64,000 nucleotides of DNA from Archangium gephyra (GCF_001027285.1 NZ_CP011509.1:6286501-6350500), one strand, 5' to 3'. Shown: positions 27,836-38,179, counted from the stretch's first letter. Notes: generated by a model from the letters alone, not told the origin. Program-made: numbers and translations.

Positions 27836-30046
27836 GTGATCACGCCGACCACCCCCATCCGCTTCATGCTCTACCCGTCACTCGGCGAGGTGAGGGAGCA
27901 CGTTCGTGTGGAGCTGTTCGGGCGAGCGCTGTCGGAGCGGCTGGGCCGGCCGGTGGTGCTGGAGCTGGCGCCCACGTACGAGGCGCTGGAGGCGGAGCTG
28001 GCGGCGGGCCGGGTGGACATGGCGTGGGCCACGGCCGAGCAGTGTGATGCCTTCGCGCCGAGGGCGCGGGCGGTCCTGCGGGCGGTGCGCTCGGGCAGCT
28101 GCCACTACCACTCCGCCCTGGTGTGCCGCTCGGAGGAGCCGCTCACCCTGGAGACGCTGAAGGGCAAGCGCGCCGCCTGGGTGGCGCCTCGCTCCACCGG
28201 GGGGCACCTGTTGCCGGTGCGCTTCCTGGAGTCGCGGGGGTTGCGCACCCAGGAGCTCTTCTCCGAGCAGCGCTTCTGGGGCACCTACCGCAAGGCCTTC
28301 CAGGCGCTGCTCGACGGCGAGGCGGATGTGGCCGCCATCTTCTCCAACCACGCGGACGAGCATGCCATGCGCGCCACCCTGGCCTCGTACGTGGGAGCGG
28401 AGGAGCCCAGGCTCATGACGTTCGCCTTCACCCCGCCCACGCTGGCCGACGGCATCGTCCTCACCCGGCGGCTGTCCGAGGCCGACGCGGCCGCGCTGGT
28501 GTCCGTGCTCACGCGGATGAACACGGACGGCTCGGGCCTGGAGATGTTGATGGGGCCGTTCCGGGTGGAGGGCTTCGTCCTGTCGCCGGATGGGCGGGAG
28601 CAGGCCCCGGTCCCCCGCAGGTCGCGCAGCGCCGAGTACGTGGTGGCGGAGCTGGACGGCGAGGAGCGGTGCCGGCGGCTGTGGTCGCCCACGGGCAGGG
28701 CCTTTGGCCGGGACGTGAGCGACGCCGAGGGGCGCACGCTGACGGAGGTGCTGGGGACGGAGGCCGCCGAGCCGCTGCTGTCGCTGATGCGCGCGGTGCG
28801 CCACGGCGGGGCGGATGGACGGCTGGAGTACCGGCTGGAGGTGGAGGGCGAGACGCGCTGGTACGCGGCGGAGATCACCCCGTGCGCTCCGGTGCCCGGC
28901 GAGACGCGGCCGCGCCTGGGGCTGATGGTGCGCGACGTGTCGGGGATGCGCGCGCTGGAGGATCCGATGTACCGGCTGGCCTCCTTCCCGCTGCTGCACC
29001 CGGAGCCGCTGCTGGAGCTGAGCCTGGAGGGCGAGCTGCGCTACGCCAACCCGGCCACGCACAAGGCCTTCCCGGAGCTGCTGGTGGAGGGCGGAAAGCA
29101 CCCGCTGGTGCAGGCGGCGATGCAGTGGTCCTGGCGGGGCGCGCCCGCGGGCGAGCCCGCTCCCACGGTGCACCTGGAGGGCCGCTACTGGGAGCTGACG
29201 GTGACGCAGCTGTGTGATCCGGCGGGCCTGCGGGTGTTCGCCCGGGACGTGACGCTGCGCAAGCAGATGGAGGCGCGGCTCATCCAGGCGGATCGGCTCT
29301 CGGCGCTGGGCTCGCTGGCGGCGGCGGTGGGGCACGAGATGAACAACCCGCTGGCCTTCATGCTGGCCAACCTCTCCTACGCGCGCGAGGAGCTGGAGCG
29401 CATGGGCGAGTCACTGCGGGGCCAGGACGAGGCCGTGGCGCAGGAGCTGGGCGAGGTGCTGGAGGCCCTGTCCGAGACGGCCGAGGGGGCGCTGCGGCTC
29501 AAGCACATCGTGCAGGATCTCCGGACGCTCTCGCGCAAGCCGCCGGAGCACCAGGCGCGGGTGGAGCTGCAGCCGGTGCTGGAGAACGCGCTGAAGCTCA
29601 TCCGCGGACAGATCGGCCAGCGGGGCCGGCTGGAGCGGGACTTCTTCGAGCTGCCCGCGGTGGACGCGGACGAGGCCCGGCTCACCCAGCTCTTCCTCAA
29701 CCTGCTGAGTAACGCGTTGCAGTCGATGAACCCGGCGGACGCCGCGCGCAACGTGCTGCGGGTGGCCGCCTACACCGGCGAGGACGGGGAGGCGGTGGTG
29801 GAGGTGCAGGACACGGGCAAGGGCCTGGCGCCCGAGGCGCTCTCGCGCATCTTCGAGCCCTTCGTCGCCACGGTGCCCGGCAGCTCGGGCCTGGGGCTGT
29901 CGGTGAGCCACGCCATCGTCACCAGCCTGGGCGGCACGCTGCGCGCGGAGAGCCGCGAGGGCCGGGGCACCCTCATCACCATCACCCTGCCCGCGGCGGC
30001 TGCCGAGTCCGCTCCGTCCCGTCAGCAGGTGCTGCTGGCCGGGTAG
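27836..30046 (+). CDS. Histidine kinase with a PhnD/SsuA-like substrate-binding sensor domain and PAS domains
   Basis: 736 residues. The GTG start at 27836 has a perfect AAGGAGG ten bases upstream. Residues 1-250 resemble the periplasmic phosphonate/sulfonate-binding (PhnD-type) fold: IRFMLYPSLGEVREHV, AAWVAPRSTGGHLLPV, RMNTDGSGLEMLMG. There is no signal peptide or membrane helix, so the domain is cytoplasmic. Two PAS-like segments follow (~265-370 and ~375-470). The HisKA H-box is GHEMNNPLAFM near residue 502, and the ATPase domain has LFLNLLSNALQSM, DTGKGLAP and SGLGLSVSHAIV. It is a complete cytoplasmic kinase, with no receiver or response regulator beside it. Confidence 0.88.
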   Translation: MITPTTPIRFMLYPSLGEVREHVRVELFGRALSERLGRPVVLELAPTYEALEAELAAGRVDMAWATAEQCDAFAPRARAVLRAVRSGSCHYHSALVCRSEEPLTLETLKGKRAAWVAPRSTGGHLLPVRFLESRGLRTQELFSEQRFWGTYRKAFQALLDGEADVAAIFSNHADEHAMRATLASYVGAEEPRLMTFAFTPPTLADGIVLTRRLSEADAAALVSVLTRMNTDGSGLEMLMGPFRVEGFVLSPDGREQAPVPRRSRSAEYVVAELDGEERCRRLWSPTGRAFGRDVSDAEGRTLTEVLGTEAAEPLLSLMRAVRHGGADGRLEYRLEVEGETRWYAAEITPCAPVPGETRPRLGLMVRDVSGMRALEDPMYRLASFPLLHPEPLLELSLEGELRYANPATHKAFPELLVEGGKHPLVQAAMQWSWRGAPAGEPAPTVHLEGRYWELTVTQLCDPAGLRVFARDVTLRKQMEARLIQADRLSALGSLAAAVGHEMNNPLAFMLANLSYAREELERMGESLRGQDEAVAQELGEVLEALSETAEGALRLKHIVQDLRTLSRKPPEHQARVELQPVLENALKLIRGQIGQRGRLERDFFELPAVDADEARLTQLFLNLLSNALQSMNPADAARNVLRVAAYTGEDGEAVVEVQDTGKGLAPEALSRIFEPFVATVPGSSGLGLSVSHAIVTSLGGTLRAESREGRGTLITITLPAAAAESAPSRQQVLLAG

Positions 30047-30053
30047 GCACGTC

Positions 30054-30548
30054 TCAAGCGGGCGCGCTGACCGCGGCCCCGAAGCGCTTGTCGAGCTTGG
30101 TGAGCTGGCTGGTGAAGCCCTCCAGCTGCATCTGGGTGAACTCGGGGTTGTGCATGGGGCTCAGGGTCACGACCATGCGGACGCTGTTCCCGGACGGGAA
30201 CAGCTCCATCTCCATGGTGCTCTCGTAGGGCTTCACACCGGGGATGAAGTCGATCACGTGGGTGAGCACGAGACGCTGGTGGACCTCGAGCTCCGAGAAC
30301 GTGCCGCGGGTCGCGTGGGAGAGGGGCTGTCCCTGCTTCTTCATCTCCTTGATGACCTCGGGAGCGTCGGCGATCATGTCGTAGTGCAGGGTGCCGCCGA
30401 TGCGCGGGGCGATTTCGTGGACCTCCACACGGAAGCCCTCCGGCCCCCACCAGGATTCGAAGCCTTCCTTGGTGGTCCACAGCTCCCACAGCTCCTGCAC
30501 GCTCGCGCGGTACGTCCGCTCCAGGATCAGCTTCTTGGCTTCACTCAT
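30054..30548 (-). CDS. SRPBCC/AHSA1-family protein
   Basis: 164 residues with the START-like helix-grip fold: ILERTYRASVQELWELWTT, the WWGPEGF motif, and a strand pattern through DFIPGVKPYESTMEMELF. Members bind hydrophobic ligands; in this ArsR-paired group they are often called activators of Hsp90 ATPase homologues without proof. The start overlaps the end of the ArsR regulator gene by eight bases, so the pair is translationally coupled, the usual arrangement. Confidence 0.88.
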   Translation of the reverse strand: MSEAKKLILERTYRASVQELWELWTTKEGFESWWGPEGFRVEVHEIAPRIGGTLHYDMIADAPEVIKEMKKQGQPLSHATRGTFSELEVHQRLVLTHVIDFIPGVKPYESTMEMELFPSGNSVRMVVTLSPMHNPEFTQMQLEGFTSQLTKLDKRFGAAVSAPA

Positions 30549-30888
30549 CTGCCTTGCTCCTGTTCGTTGTTCCCGGGTTCTTCCGTCGTTGCTTCAGGGC
30601 GGTGTCCAGCCTGTCCAGCCGCGCCTCCCACAGGCCCCGGTACTGCGAGAGCCACTCCTCGAGCTCTCGGAATGGCTCGGGCCTGAGTGAATAGAGCCGG
30701 TGCTGGCCGTCCGGCCGCACGGAGACGAACCCCGACTCGTGGAGGATGCGGAGATGACGCGAGACACCGGACTGGTGGATTCCCGCCTCCTGGACGATCT
30801 CGCCAACCTGCCGTTCACCCCTCCGCAACGTCTCGACGATGCGTCGCCGGGTGGGATCCGCCAGGCTCTGGAAGGCATCAAGATGCAT
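30541..30888 (-). CDS. ArsR-family winged-helix repressor
   Basis: 115 residues. A typical ArsR N-terminus (FQSLADPTRRRIVETLRRGE), recognition helix GIHQSGVSRHLRILHESGF and a wing RPDGQHRLYSL. No metal-binding cysteine cluster is visible, so this is the non-metal ArsR subtype that pairs with SRPBCC proteins. A TGCATATGCA-centred palindrome lies directly upstream of its start, a probable self-regulating operator. Confidence 0.9.
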   Translation of the reverse strand: MHLDAFQSLADPTRRRIVETLRRGERQVGEIVQEAGIHQSGVSRHLRILHESGFVSVRPDGQHRLYSLRPEPFRELEEWLSQYRGLWEARLDRLDTALKQRRKNPGTTNRSKADE

Positions 30889-30893
30889 GATGG

Positions 30894-30906
30894 TGCATAT
30901 GCATAT
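30894..30906. promoter_or_regulatory. Candidate ArsR operator
   Basis: Overlapping palindromes TGCATATGCA (30894-30903) and ATATGCATAT (30897-30906) begin six bases upstream of the ArsR start codon, with a further GTGCAT just beyond. It is an AT-rich island in GC-rich DNA, at the place expected for autorepression. Confidence 0.5.
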
Positions 30907-31096
30907 CAGTGCATGTATCCCCGGGTCAATGCGGGAAGCCCTTCACCAGGGTGTTGGCCGCGGCCTACAGGCCCGGCCCCCCCTGTTGTCTCGAGCCTAC
31001 AACCCCCGCATCGTCTCCTCGTCGTTTCGCGGGTTTGGCGTTGGTCCGCCCCTTGCTCATGGGGAGCGCGAGACCCCCCAACACGAGGAAGTTCCC

Positions 31097-32083
31097 ATGA
31101 AGAAGATGATCGGCGCGCTGGCTTCCCTCACCCTCGCCGCGTGCGGCCCCCAGATCGAGACGGTGTCCTTCAAGGACGGCATGCCCTCCCAGGAGATGGC
31201 GAAGCTGGACGTGCCCGAGAAGACCTCGCAGCGCATCGACGACGGCGTCGCCACCGTGCGGCAGCAGGGCCGGGGCGACCTGTCCGGCACCTGGCTCGTC
31301 ACGGGCGGCACGGTGCTCTTCGTCAACGGCGTCACCCTGTGGACGCTCGGCTCGCTCAACTTCGTGGCGGGCTTCGAGCCGGCCTCCGACAACGGCACCA
31401 CCGCCGTGTGGGGTCCGCACACCAACGACTGGGAGCGCACCACCTGGAAGCTGACGGCCGTGCGCACCGCCCCCAACGCCTTCACGTACACCCTCGAGGC
31501 CAAGCCCAAGGGCTCCGCCGACAGCGAGTACGCCGCCATCATCACCGGCTCGCACACGGTGGCGGTGGATGAGGACGGCAAGGCCATCAAGGGCTACGGC
31601 GAGGGCCGCTTCGACATCGACTACGACAAGGCCGCCCGCCTCCCGTCCCAGGACAGCAAGCGGGGCCGTGTCAGCTTCCACTACGCCCGCCCCAACCCCA
31701 CCGCCGCCGTCACCGTGGACGTGGACCTGAAGGAGTTCGTCAACGACGCCACCGTGCCCAACACGGCCGCCTACCGCTACAGCCAGGTGCCCGGGGGCGA
31801 GGGCGCCTTCGAGTTCGCCACCGACTCCAACATCCACTGGTTCGATCCGACCAAGGTGGCCCTGGAGCGCTGGACCATCAAGAGCCGCTGGCTGGCCACG
31901 GGCGCGGGCCGCGCGGACGTGCGCGCCACCGGGGGCGATCTCGCCAGCCCCGTCACGCTGAACGAGTGCTGGGACACGAACTTCCGCTCCACCTTCCTGG
32001 ACGGCAGCGCCTCCTGGCAGGAGCGGTGGGGCGTGGAGTCCTCGGACTGCGCCTTCACCGGCGCGTCCTACTCCACGCGCTGA
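31097..32083 (+). CDS. Lipoprotein of unknown function
   Basis: 328 residues. The ATG at 31097 has GAGGAA six bases upstream. The signal peptide ends in lipobox LTLAAC, giving acylated Cys16; no Asp follows, so outer-membrane sorting is plausible. The mature part is beta-rich with alternating polar/apolar strands (TGTRADVRAT-like repeats near the end, many T, V and aromatic residues) and two cysteines near the C-terminus that could form a disulfide. I do not recognise a family. It ends three bases before the stop of the convergent Cys-rich lipoprotein gene. Confidence 0.75.
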   Translation: MKKMIGALASLTLAACGPQIETVSFKDGMPSQEMAKLDVPEKTSQRIDDGVATVRQQGRGDLSGTWLVTGGTVLFVNGVTLWTLGSLNFVAGFEPASDNGTTAVWGPHTNDWERTTWKLTAVRTAPNAFTYTLEAKPKGSADSEYAAIITGSHTVAVDEDGKAIKGYGEGRFDIDYDKAARLPSQDSKRGRVSFHYARPNPTAAVTVDVDLKEFVNDATVPNTAAYRYSQVPGGEGAFEFATDSNIHWFDPTKVALERWTIKSRWLATGAGRADVRATGGDLASPVTLNECWDTNFRSTFLDGSASWQERWGVESSDCAFTGASYSTR

Positions 32084-32086
32084 GGC

Positions 32087-33178
32087 TCACCGGCACCAGG
32101 TGCTGACGCAGACCTTGTTGCGGCAGGCACCCGTGGGGCCGCAGTCCCCGTCCGCCGAGCAGGCCGCTCCCAGGGCGACGTACTGCTGGCAGACGAGCTG
32201 GAAGAAGGCACCGAAGGCGCACCGGCTCCCGAGGCACAGGGCCAGCTCCTTCGTGCCATCCGGATCGAAGCACGTCTGTCCCAGCTCCCTCCAGGGACGG
32301 CAGCGCGCCGTGGCGGCCTCGCAGTAGAGCAGGCCGCCACACTCGGAGGCGCCGGGCGTGCAGGCCTCGTCCAGGCCCCGGGCCGGGCGGCACTCGCGCG
32401 GGGCATCCGGGCCCGCGTCCGCGTTCAGCTTCACGCACGCCTGGCCGGGCTCGCACTCGTCCGCGGTCTTGCACGGGCCGGAGGCCTTGCGCGCGACGCA
32501 CCGGTTGTCCACGCACGCGGCGTTGGCCTCCGGCGCGCAGCGGACTCCCCAGGCGCAGGACTCGCCCAGGTTCGCATGCGCGCGGCACACGTTGAGCGAG
32601 CAGGTGGAGCCGGGCTGGCACGGGACGCTCCCGTCACACCCGCTCCCCGCGGGCACGTAGCGCTTGCACACGCCCGTGCAGCCGGCGCTCGTGTCACACC
32701 AGCCGCCCTGGCAGTCAAGGTTGCTGCCACACGCGTTGCCTTCCGCCGCCTGGGGCTCCAGCGCCTCGCAGCGCGCCAGCAGGTTGCCCTGGCTGAAGTC
32801 GTCGAGCGTCATCGCGCCACAGGGCAGGTCGCGCAGCTGACGGACGCACGCGCCGAACCGCTCCGGGACGAAGGCCTGCCGGCCCGCCTGGACGCTCGCC
32901 ACCACCGAGGCGCACACCGACTCCGCGTCCGCCAGCCGCGGGTAGCTCTCCGGGGTCCTCCCGCCGTAGCACTGGTCCGCGCGCCGGGCGAGTGTCTCCA
33001 TCGCCGTGCGGCAGGACTCGAGCAGGTGCTCCCCGGAGCGGGCGCCCGCCACGCATTGCCCCTCGGGGGTGCAGCGCTGGGCGCTCGGGCACTGCAGGTC
33101 GTCCTGGCACGGCGCGCCCGTCACCTGCACGCTGCAACCCGCCAGGGCCATCATCATCACCACCAGCCATGCGCGCAC
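32087..33178 (-). CDS. Cysteine-rich lipoprotein with Dickkopf/EB-like repeats
   Basis: 363 residues. The signal peptide ends MMMALAGC, giving acylated Cys15. The mature protein has about 30 cysteines in modules such as CQDDLQCPSAQRCTPEGQC, GNACGSNLDCQGGWC and CSADGDCGPTGACRNKVC. This is a disulfide-knotted repeat type very common in secreted myxobacterial proteins. It is the last gene of a four-gene leftward operon, one base after the TPR/PEGA gene. Function unknown; probably a cell-surface binding or structural protein. Confidence 0.85.
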   Translation of the reverse strand: MRAWLVVMMMALAGCSVQVTGAPCQDDLQCPSAQRCTPEGQCVAGARSGEHLLESCRTAMETLARRADQCYGGRTPESYPRLADAESVCASVVASVQAGRQAFVPERFGACVRQLRDLPCGAMTLDDFSQGNLLARCEALEPQAAEGNACGSNLDCQGGWCDTSAGCTGVCKRYVPAGSGCDGSVPCQPGSTCSLNVCRAHANLGESCAWGVRCAPEANAACVDNRCVARKASGPCKTADECEPGQACVKLNADAGPDAPRECRPARGLDEACTPGASECGGLLYCEAATARCRPWRELGQTCFDPDGTKELALCLGSRCAFGAFFQLVCQQYVALGAACSADGDCGPTGACRNKVCVSTWCR

Positions 33179-33179
33179 G

Positions 33180-34052
33180 TCAGAAGCTCCCCTCGAAGAA
33201 GAACAGGGCCGTGCCCGCCAGCAGGGCCACGCCCGCGGTGCCAGTGAGGAGGTTGGAGGCCCTCGCCCGGCCCAGGGCCGAGTCGTGCAGCCGCTGCGCC
33301 TCGGCGCGCTCGTGCGGCCGGGCCAGCAGCTCCCGCGAGTCCGAGCGCGCCAGCAGCCCCAGCGTCACCGCCCCCGCCGTCGCCACCCCCGCCGCGCCCG
33401 CCGCCACCCACGTCCAGACGCGCCGCCTCGGTTGTCCCGGGCGGAGCTCACCCGCCACCTCGCGCTTCGACAGGGGCGTGAGCATCAGCTGGAGCTCGAG
33501 CGGCTCGCCGGGCCGCAGTTGCACGTCGCGCCGCAGCGGCTGGTAGCCCTCGTGCGTCACCTCGAGCCGGTGCGGGCCCACCTCCAGCTTGTCGCTCCAG
33601 GGCGTCACCCCGCGCGCCTCGCCATCCACCTGCACCCGCGCTCCCGCGGGCTCGCTGGAGACGCTCACCTGGGGACGGCGCTCCTCTTCGTAGCGCTTCT
33701 CCAGCCGGGCGATGAGGGACTCGACGAGCGGCCGATCCTCCGCGTTGGGCACCATGCGCAGGTAGTCGCGGTAGTAGCCGATGGCCCGCTGGAGCTCGCC
33801 GAGCTTCTCGTAGCACTGGCCCAGGTTGTAGAGCACCACGCCGTTGGCGAGCGTCTCGTAGGCGGCCTCGAAGGCGGCGGCGGCCTCGGCGTAGCGGCCC
33901 TCCTTGTAGAGGGTGGTGCCGCGCTCGAAGTGCCGGCGGGCGGCGGCACGGGCGGGCCCGGGCTCGGCGGCGCTCGCCCCCGGACCTCCCAGGGCGAGCA
34001 GCAGCGCGACGAGGAGCGCCGGGAAGGACATGCGGCGGTGGCGGAGGGTCAT
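33180..34052 (-). CDS. TPR/PEGA-domain exported protein
   Basis: 290 residues from the ATG at 34050-34052, with a signal peptide of ~27 residues (ending ASAAEP). Residues ~35-135 hold TPR-like helices (RGTTLYKEGRYAEAAAAFEAAY, VVLYNLGQCYEKLGELQRAI). A PEGA beta domain follows (VSSEPAGARVQVDGEARG ... PHRLEVTHEGYQPL), and two hydrophobic segments near the C-terminus. PEGA and TPR modules together suggest envelope protein-protein binding. It sits seven bases after the Ser/Thr kinase gene and one base before the Cys-rich lipoprotein gene, so all are cotranscribed. Confidence 0.88.
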   Translation of the reverse strand: MTLRHRRMSFPALLVALLLALGGPGASAAEPGPARAAARRHFERGTTLYKEGRYAEAAAAFEAAYETLANGVVLYNLGQCYEKLGELQRAIGYYRDYLRMVPNAEDRPLVESLIARLEKRYEEERRPQVSVSSEPAGARVQVDGEARGVTPWSDKLEVGPHRLEVTHEGYQPLRRDVQLRPGEPLELQLMLTPLSKREVAGELRPGQPRRRVWTWVAAGAAGVATAGAVTLGLLARSDSRELLARPHERAEAQRLHDSALGRARASNLLTGTAGVALLAGTALFFFEGSF

Positions 34053-34059
34053 CGTCGTT

Positions 34060-35481
34060 TCAGAAGGGGTTGGGCTTGAGGTCCTGGACCTTGTCCGGGA
34101 CCTTGCCGGGCCGGGGCTTGTCGGGCCGCGGGCGCGCGGGAGGCTGCTTCTTCGGGGGGACTTCCCGCCGCTCACCCTCGGGCAGCTGCTCACGGGCCGT
34201 TGCCGGTGGGGGAGCGGACTCCTTCGGTGGCTCCGTGGCTGGAGCTGGCGCGGGGGCCGCTACCGGGGCGGGAGCCGCTGCCGGCGCGGAGACGGCGGGA
34301 GGCTCCACTGCCGGGCCGCGCGAGGTGGCCGCCCACAGTCCCACGCCGCCGAGCAGCAGCAGCGTGCCCACGCCTCCCACGAGGAGCCCGCCGCGCCTGG
34401 CCCGGTGGACGGCCTCCAGGCTCCGGGTGGACACGAGGGTGGGCTCGAGCGGCTCGGCCACGGCGGGCGCAGCGGGAGCGGGTGGTGCGGCGGGCGGGAG
34501 CGCGGGCACGCGGCCGGTGGCCATGGCCGGCGTGAGCTGGAGGGGCACCCGGCCCGGGACGAGCGCCTCCAGCCCGGCGCGGAACGCCTCCAGGGTGGGG
34601 CGAGCGGCAGGGTCCTTGGCGAGCGCGCCCAGCACCAGCGCGTCCAGCTCCGGCGGCAGGCCGAGGTCCGGGCGGCGCCGGCTGGGAGGCTCGGCGGTGG
34701 CCTCCAGGTGCTGCAACATCGTGGCGAAGGTGTTGTCCCCGCGGAAGGGGAGCGAGCCGGTGCAGACCTCGTAGGTGAGCACACCCACCGCGTACACATC
34801 CGCCCGGGCATCCACCGTCCCACCCGAGGCCTGCTCCGGGGCCATGTAGTGGGCGGTGCCGAGGATGGCGCCCGCCTCGGTGAGCCCGCTGGCCTGCTGC
34901 CCCTGCAGCACCTTGGAGATGCCGAAGTCCACCACCTTGACGAAGTCCGCCTGCCCCTGGCGCTGCAGGAGCATCACGTTCTGCGGCTTCACGTCCCGGT
35001 GGACGATGCCGCGCGCGTGCGCCGCCTCGAGCGCCCGGCACACCTGCGTGAGGATGGGCACGGCGCGCCACAGCGGGAGGAAGCGCTCGCGCAGCAGCAG
35101 CGCGCCGAGGCTCTCTCCCTCCAGCAGCTCCATGACGTAGAAGAGCTCGCCGGTGGGCGTGCGGCCCAGGTCCGTCACGTTGACGATGTGCTCGTGGCCG
35201 ATCTGGCTGGCGGCGATGGCCTCCTGCTCGAAGCGGCGGGCGAAGGTGGGCTCCCGCGACAGCTCGCCGCGCAGCAGCTTCACCGCCACGCTCTTGCGCA
35301 GGCCCAGGTGCTCGGCGAGGTACACCACGCCCATGCCTCCCGCGCCGAGCTGGGACAGCAACCGGTAGCGGCCCTCCAGCACCGCGGGCAGCAGCGCCGC
35401 CCCGTCACGGGGGCAGTACGAGATGTCCTCCGCGTACTCGCTCTGGCACGTCGGGCAGCGCGGCATGGCACTCGGTTTCAT
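34060..35481 (-). CDS. Transmembrane Ser/Thr protein kinase with N-terminal zinc ribbon
   Basis: 473 residues. A short zinc-ribbon-like start (CPTC at 9-12, then YCPRDG) precedes a Hanks-type kinase: Gly loop LGAGGMGVVYLAEH, VAVKLL lysine, HRDVKPQNVML catalytic loop, DFGIS and APEQ. One membrane helix follows near residue 350 (GGLLVGGVGTLLLLGGVGL), then an extracytoplasmic Pro/Ala-rich tail ending in a basic Arg/Lys/Pro stretch. All catalytic residues are present. It is the second gene in an operon led by an FHA-sigma-54 activator, so kinase and FHA protein may be a signalling pair. A start five codons in (MPRCPTC) is also possible. Confidence 0.92.
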   Translation of the reverse strand: MKPSAMPRCPTCQSEYAEDISYCPRDGAALLPAVLEGRYRLLSQLGAGGMGVVYLAEHLGLRKSVAVKLLRGELSREPTFARRFEQEAIAASQIGHEHIVNVTDLGRTPTGELFYVMELLEGESLGALLLRERFLPLWRAVPILTQVCRALEAAHARGIVHRDVKPQNVMLLQRQGQADFVKVVDFGISKVLQGQQASGLTEAGAILGTAHYMAPEQASGGTVDARADVYAVGVLTYEVCTGSLPFRGDNTFATMLQHLEATAEPPSRRRPDLGLPPELDALVLGALAKDPAARPTLEAFRAGLEALVPGRVPLQLTPAMATGRVPALPPAAPPAPAAPAVAEPLEPTLVSTRSLEAVHRARRGGLLVGGVGTLLLLGGVGLWAATSRGPAVEPPAVSAPAAAPAPVAAPAPAPATEPPKESAPPPATAREQLPEGERREVPPKKQPPARPRPDKPRPGKVPDKVQDLKPNPF

Positions 35482-35509
35482 GGCACGGGGGGAGGGGAGA
35501 TCATGGCCG

Positions 35510-36850
<1,341 letters not shown>

Positions 36851-36913
36851 GTCCGCCGTCCATAGCACCTTCCGTCCGGGGAGGGCACGCGGCGAGGAAG
36901 CACGGGCACGCCC

Positions 36914-36952
36914 GCGTCACGCCTCCTCGTCCCCCCGGCCTTCGAGCAGGGC
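36914..36952. repeat. 39-bp direct repeat, left copy (kinase tail duplicate)
   Basis: Matches 41519-41557 at 38 of 39 positions. Read on the minus strand it encodes ALLEGRGDEEA and a stop, the exact C-terminus of the Ser/Thr kinase at the right border; the single difference (GGG for GGA) is synonymous. Similarity stops sharply on both sides. Confidence 0.85.
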
Positions 36953-37009
36953 CCAAATCCCATATCGCCTCTCGGGGGCGGTGGGTGTAGGTAGAGAGTG
37001 GTGTCATCC

Positions 37010-37479
37010 ATGTCGGAGGAGCGCGGGATGTCGGGTGCGTCGCAACCGCCTCAGGAGCCCCTCGAGTTGCTCATCGCTCAGGGGCTCGCGCTCTGTCGCT
37101 ACCCTGGAAGGACTACGAGGCCTATGCGGCGAAGGTGCTTCGCTGGGAGCGCTTGTTGCCCACGAGCCCCAAGGGAAGGCTCCTGTTCCTCTGGTCCGAC
37201 GACGGCTTCTCTTCGATGGAGGTTGCGCGGGACCAACTCATGTGGCCTTGCCTGCTTGCGGTGCGCGAGGAGATGTCTCGCGGTGCATTTCCACTTGTCT
37301 GGCTCGAGCAGATGGGGGCTCCCGTGTGGAAGGAGTCCATCTCTAGCGCGGGGAACCCATTTGTCTGTTCCGGGATGGACGGTGGCTCCGCGCCCGTCAC
37401 GGAGATGGCCCTTTGCGACGGAGGCTCCGTGCTAGGGTCCGCGCTGTCCACGGCCTGTGTCTGGCCCGGGTGGACATGA
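37010..37479 (+). pseudogene. Frameshifted small gene upstream of the protease module
   Basis: The ATG at 37010 opens MSEERGMSGASQPPQEPLEL, whose plausible reading ends near 37105. There the coding character moves to another frame (LPWKDYEAYAAKVLRWERLL), which continues to a stop at 37479. Joined, the product would be ~155 residues and of unknown family, with FLWSDDGFSSMEVARDQ and VWLEQMGAP segments. A single-base indel near 37100 explains it, either real decay or a sequencing error. It is in line with, and 16 bases before, the metalloprotease gene, and lies inside the 39-bp-repeat-bounded segment. Confidence 0.45.
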
Positions 37480-37495
37480 TTCGGAGGGGGCGCAC

Positions 37496-38179
37496 ATGAC
37501 CCAGGAAGAGTTGGACAAGCTTCACGTGTGTGTTGACAGGCGAGTCGTGCCTGTTGGCCAGGCCGAGCGGATGGCCCTGGTCAAGGATTGCAGGTGGACG
37601 GACGATTCCCTCAGCATCCGTTTCCTCGATGGGGATCCCGGCCTGCAGGAGCGGGTCAAGAAGGTCGCTCGGATCTGGACCGAGTTCGCGAACATCAAAT
37701 TCCTCTTCGGCAACGACCCGGAGGCGCAGATCCGCATCTCCTTCAAGGAGCGCGGGTCCTGGTCCTATGTGGGCACCCAGTGCCTGGGCATCGCGAAGCA
37801 CGCGCCCACCATGAACTTCGGCTGGCTGACTCCCGCGACCGGGGACGAGGAAGTGATGCGGGTCGTCCTGCACGAGTTCGGCCACGCCCTCGGCTGCATC
37901 CACGAGCACCAGAACCCCGCCGGTGGCATCCAGTGGAACAAGGAGGCCGTGTACGCGTACTACTCGGGGCATCCCAACTACTGGTCCCGGAAGGACGTCG
38001 ATACGAACCTCTTCCAGCTCTACGACAAGGATCTGACGGCGCACACCCAGCTCGATCCGCACTCCATCATGCTGTACCCCGTCCCCGCCGCGTTCACCCT
38101 GGACGGCAAGGCGATCGGGGGTTCCAACAAAGTCCTCTCCGACATGGACAAGGAGTTCATTGGCAAGCTGTATCCTTGA
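37496..38179 (+). CDS. Astacin-like zinc metalloprotease (free copy)
   Basis: 227 residues from the ATG at 37496, with GGAGGGG seven bases upstream. The metzincin zinc site is complete: HEFGHALGCIHEH at 126-138 (His126, His130, His136; Glu127 catalytic), and a Met-turn SIMLYP at 190-195. The HExxHxxGxxHE pattern is that of astacin-like M12 enzymes. No signal peptide or propeptide is evident, so it may act in the cytoplasm, unusual for this class. The same domain recurs at the end of the third gene of the module with about 60% visible identity (IRISFKERGSWSYVGT vs IRISFRERGSWSFVGT). The caspase gene follows by 32 bases. Confidence 0.9.
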   Translation: MTQEELDKLHVCVDRRVVPVGQAERMALVKDCRWTDDSLSIRFLDGDPGLQERVKKVARIWTEFANIKFLFGNDPEAQIRISFKERGSWSYVGTQCLGIAKHAPTMNFGWLTPATGDEEVMRVVLHEFGHALGCIHEHQNPAGGIQWNKEAVYAYYSGHPNYWSRKDVDTNLFQLYDKDLTAHTQLDPHSIMLYPVPAAFTLDGKAIGGSNKVLSDMDKEFIGKLYP

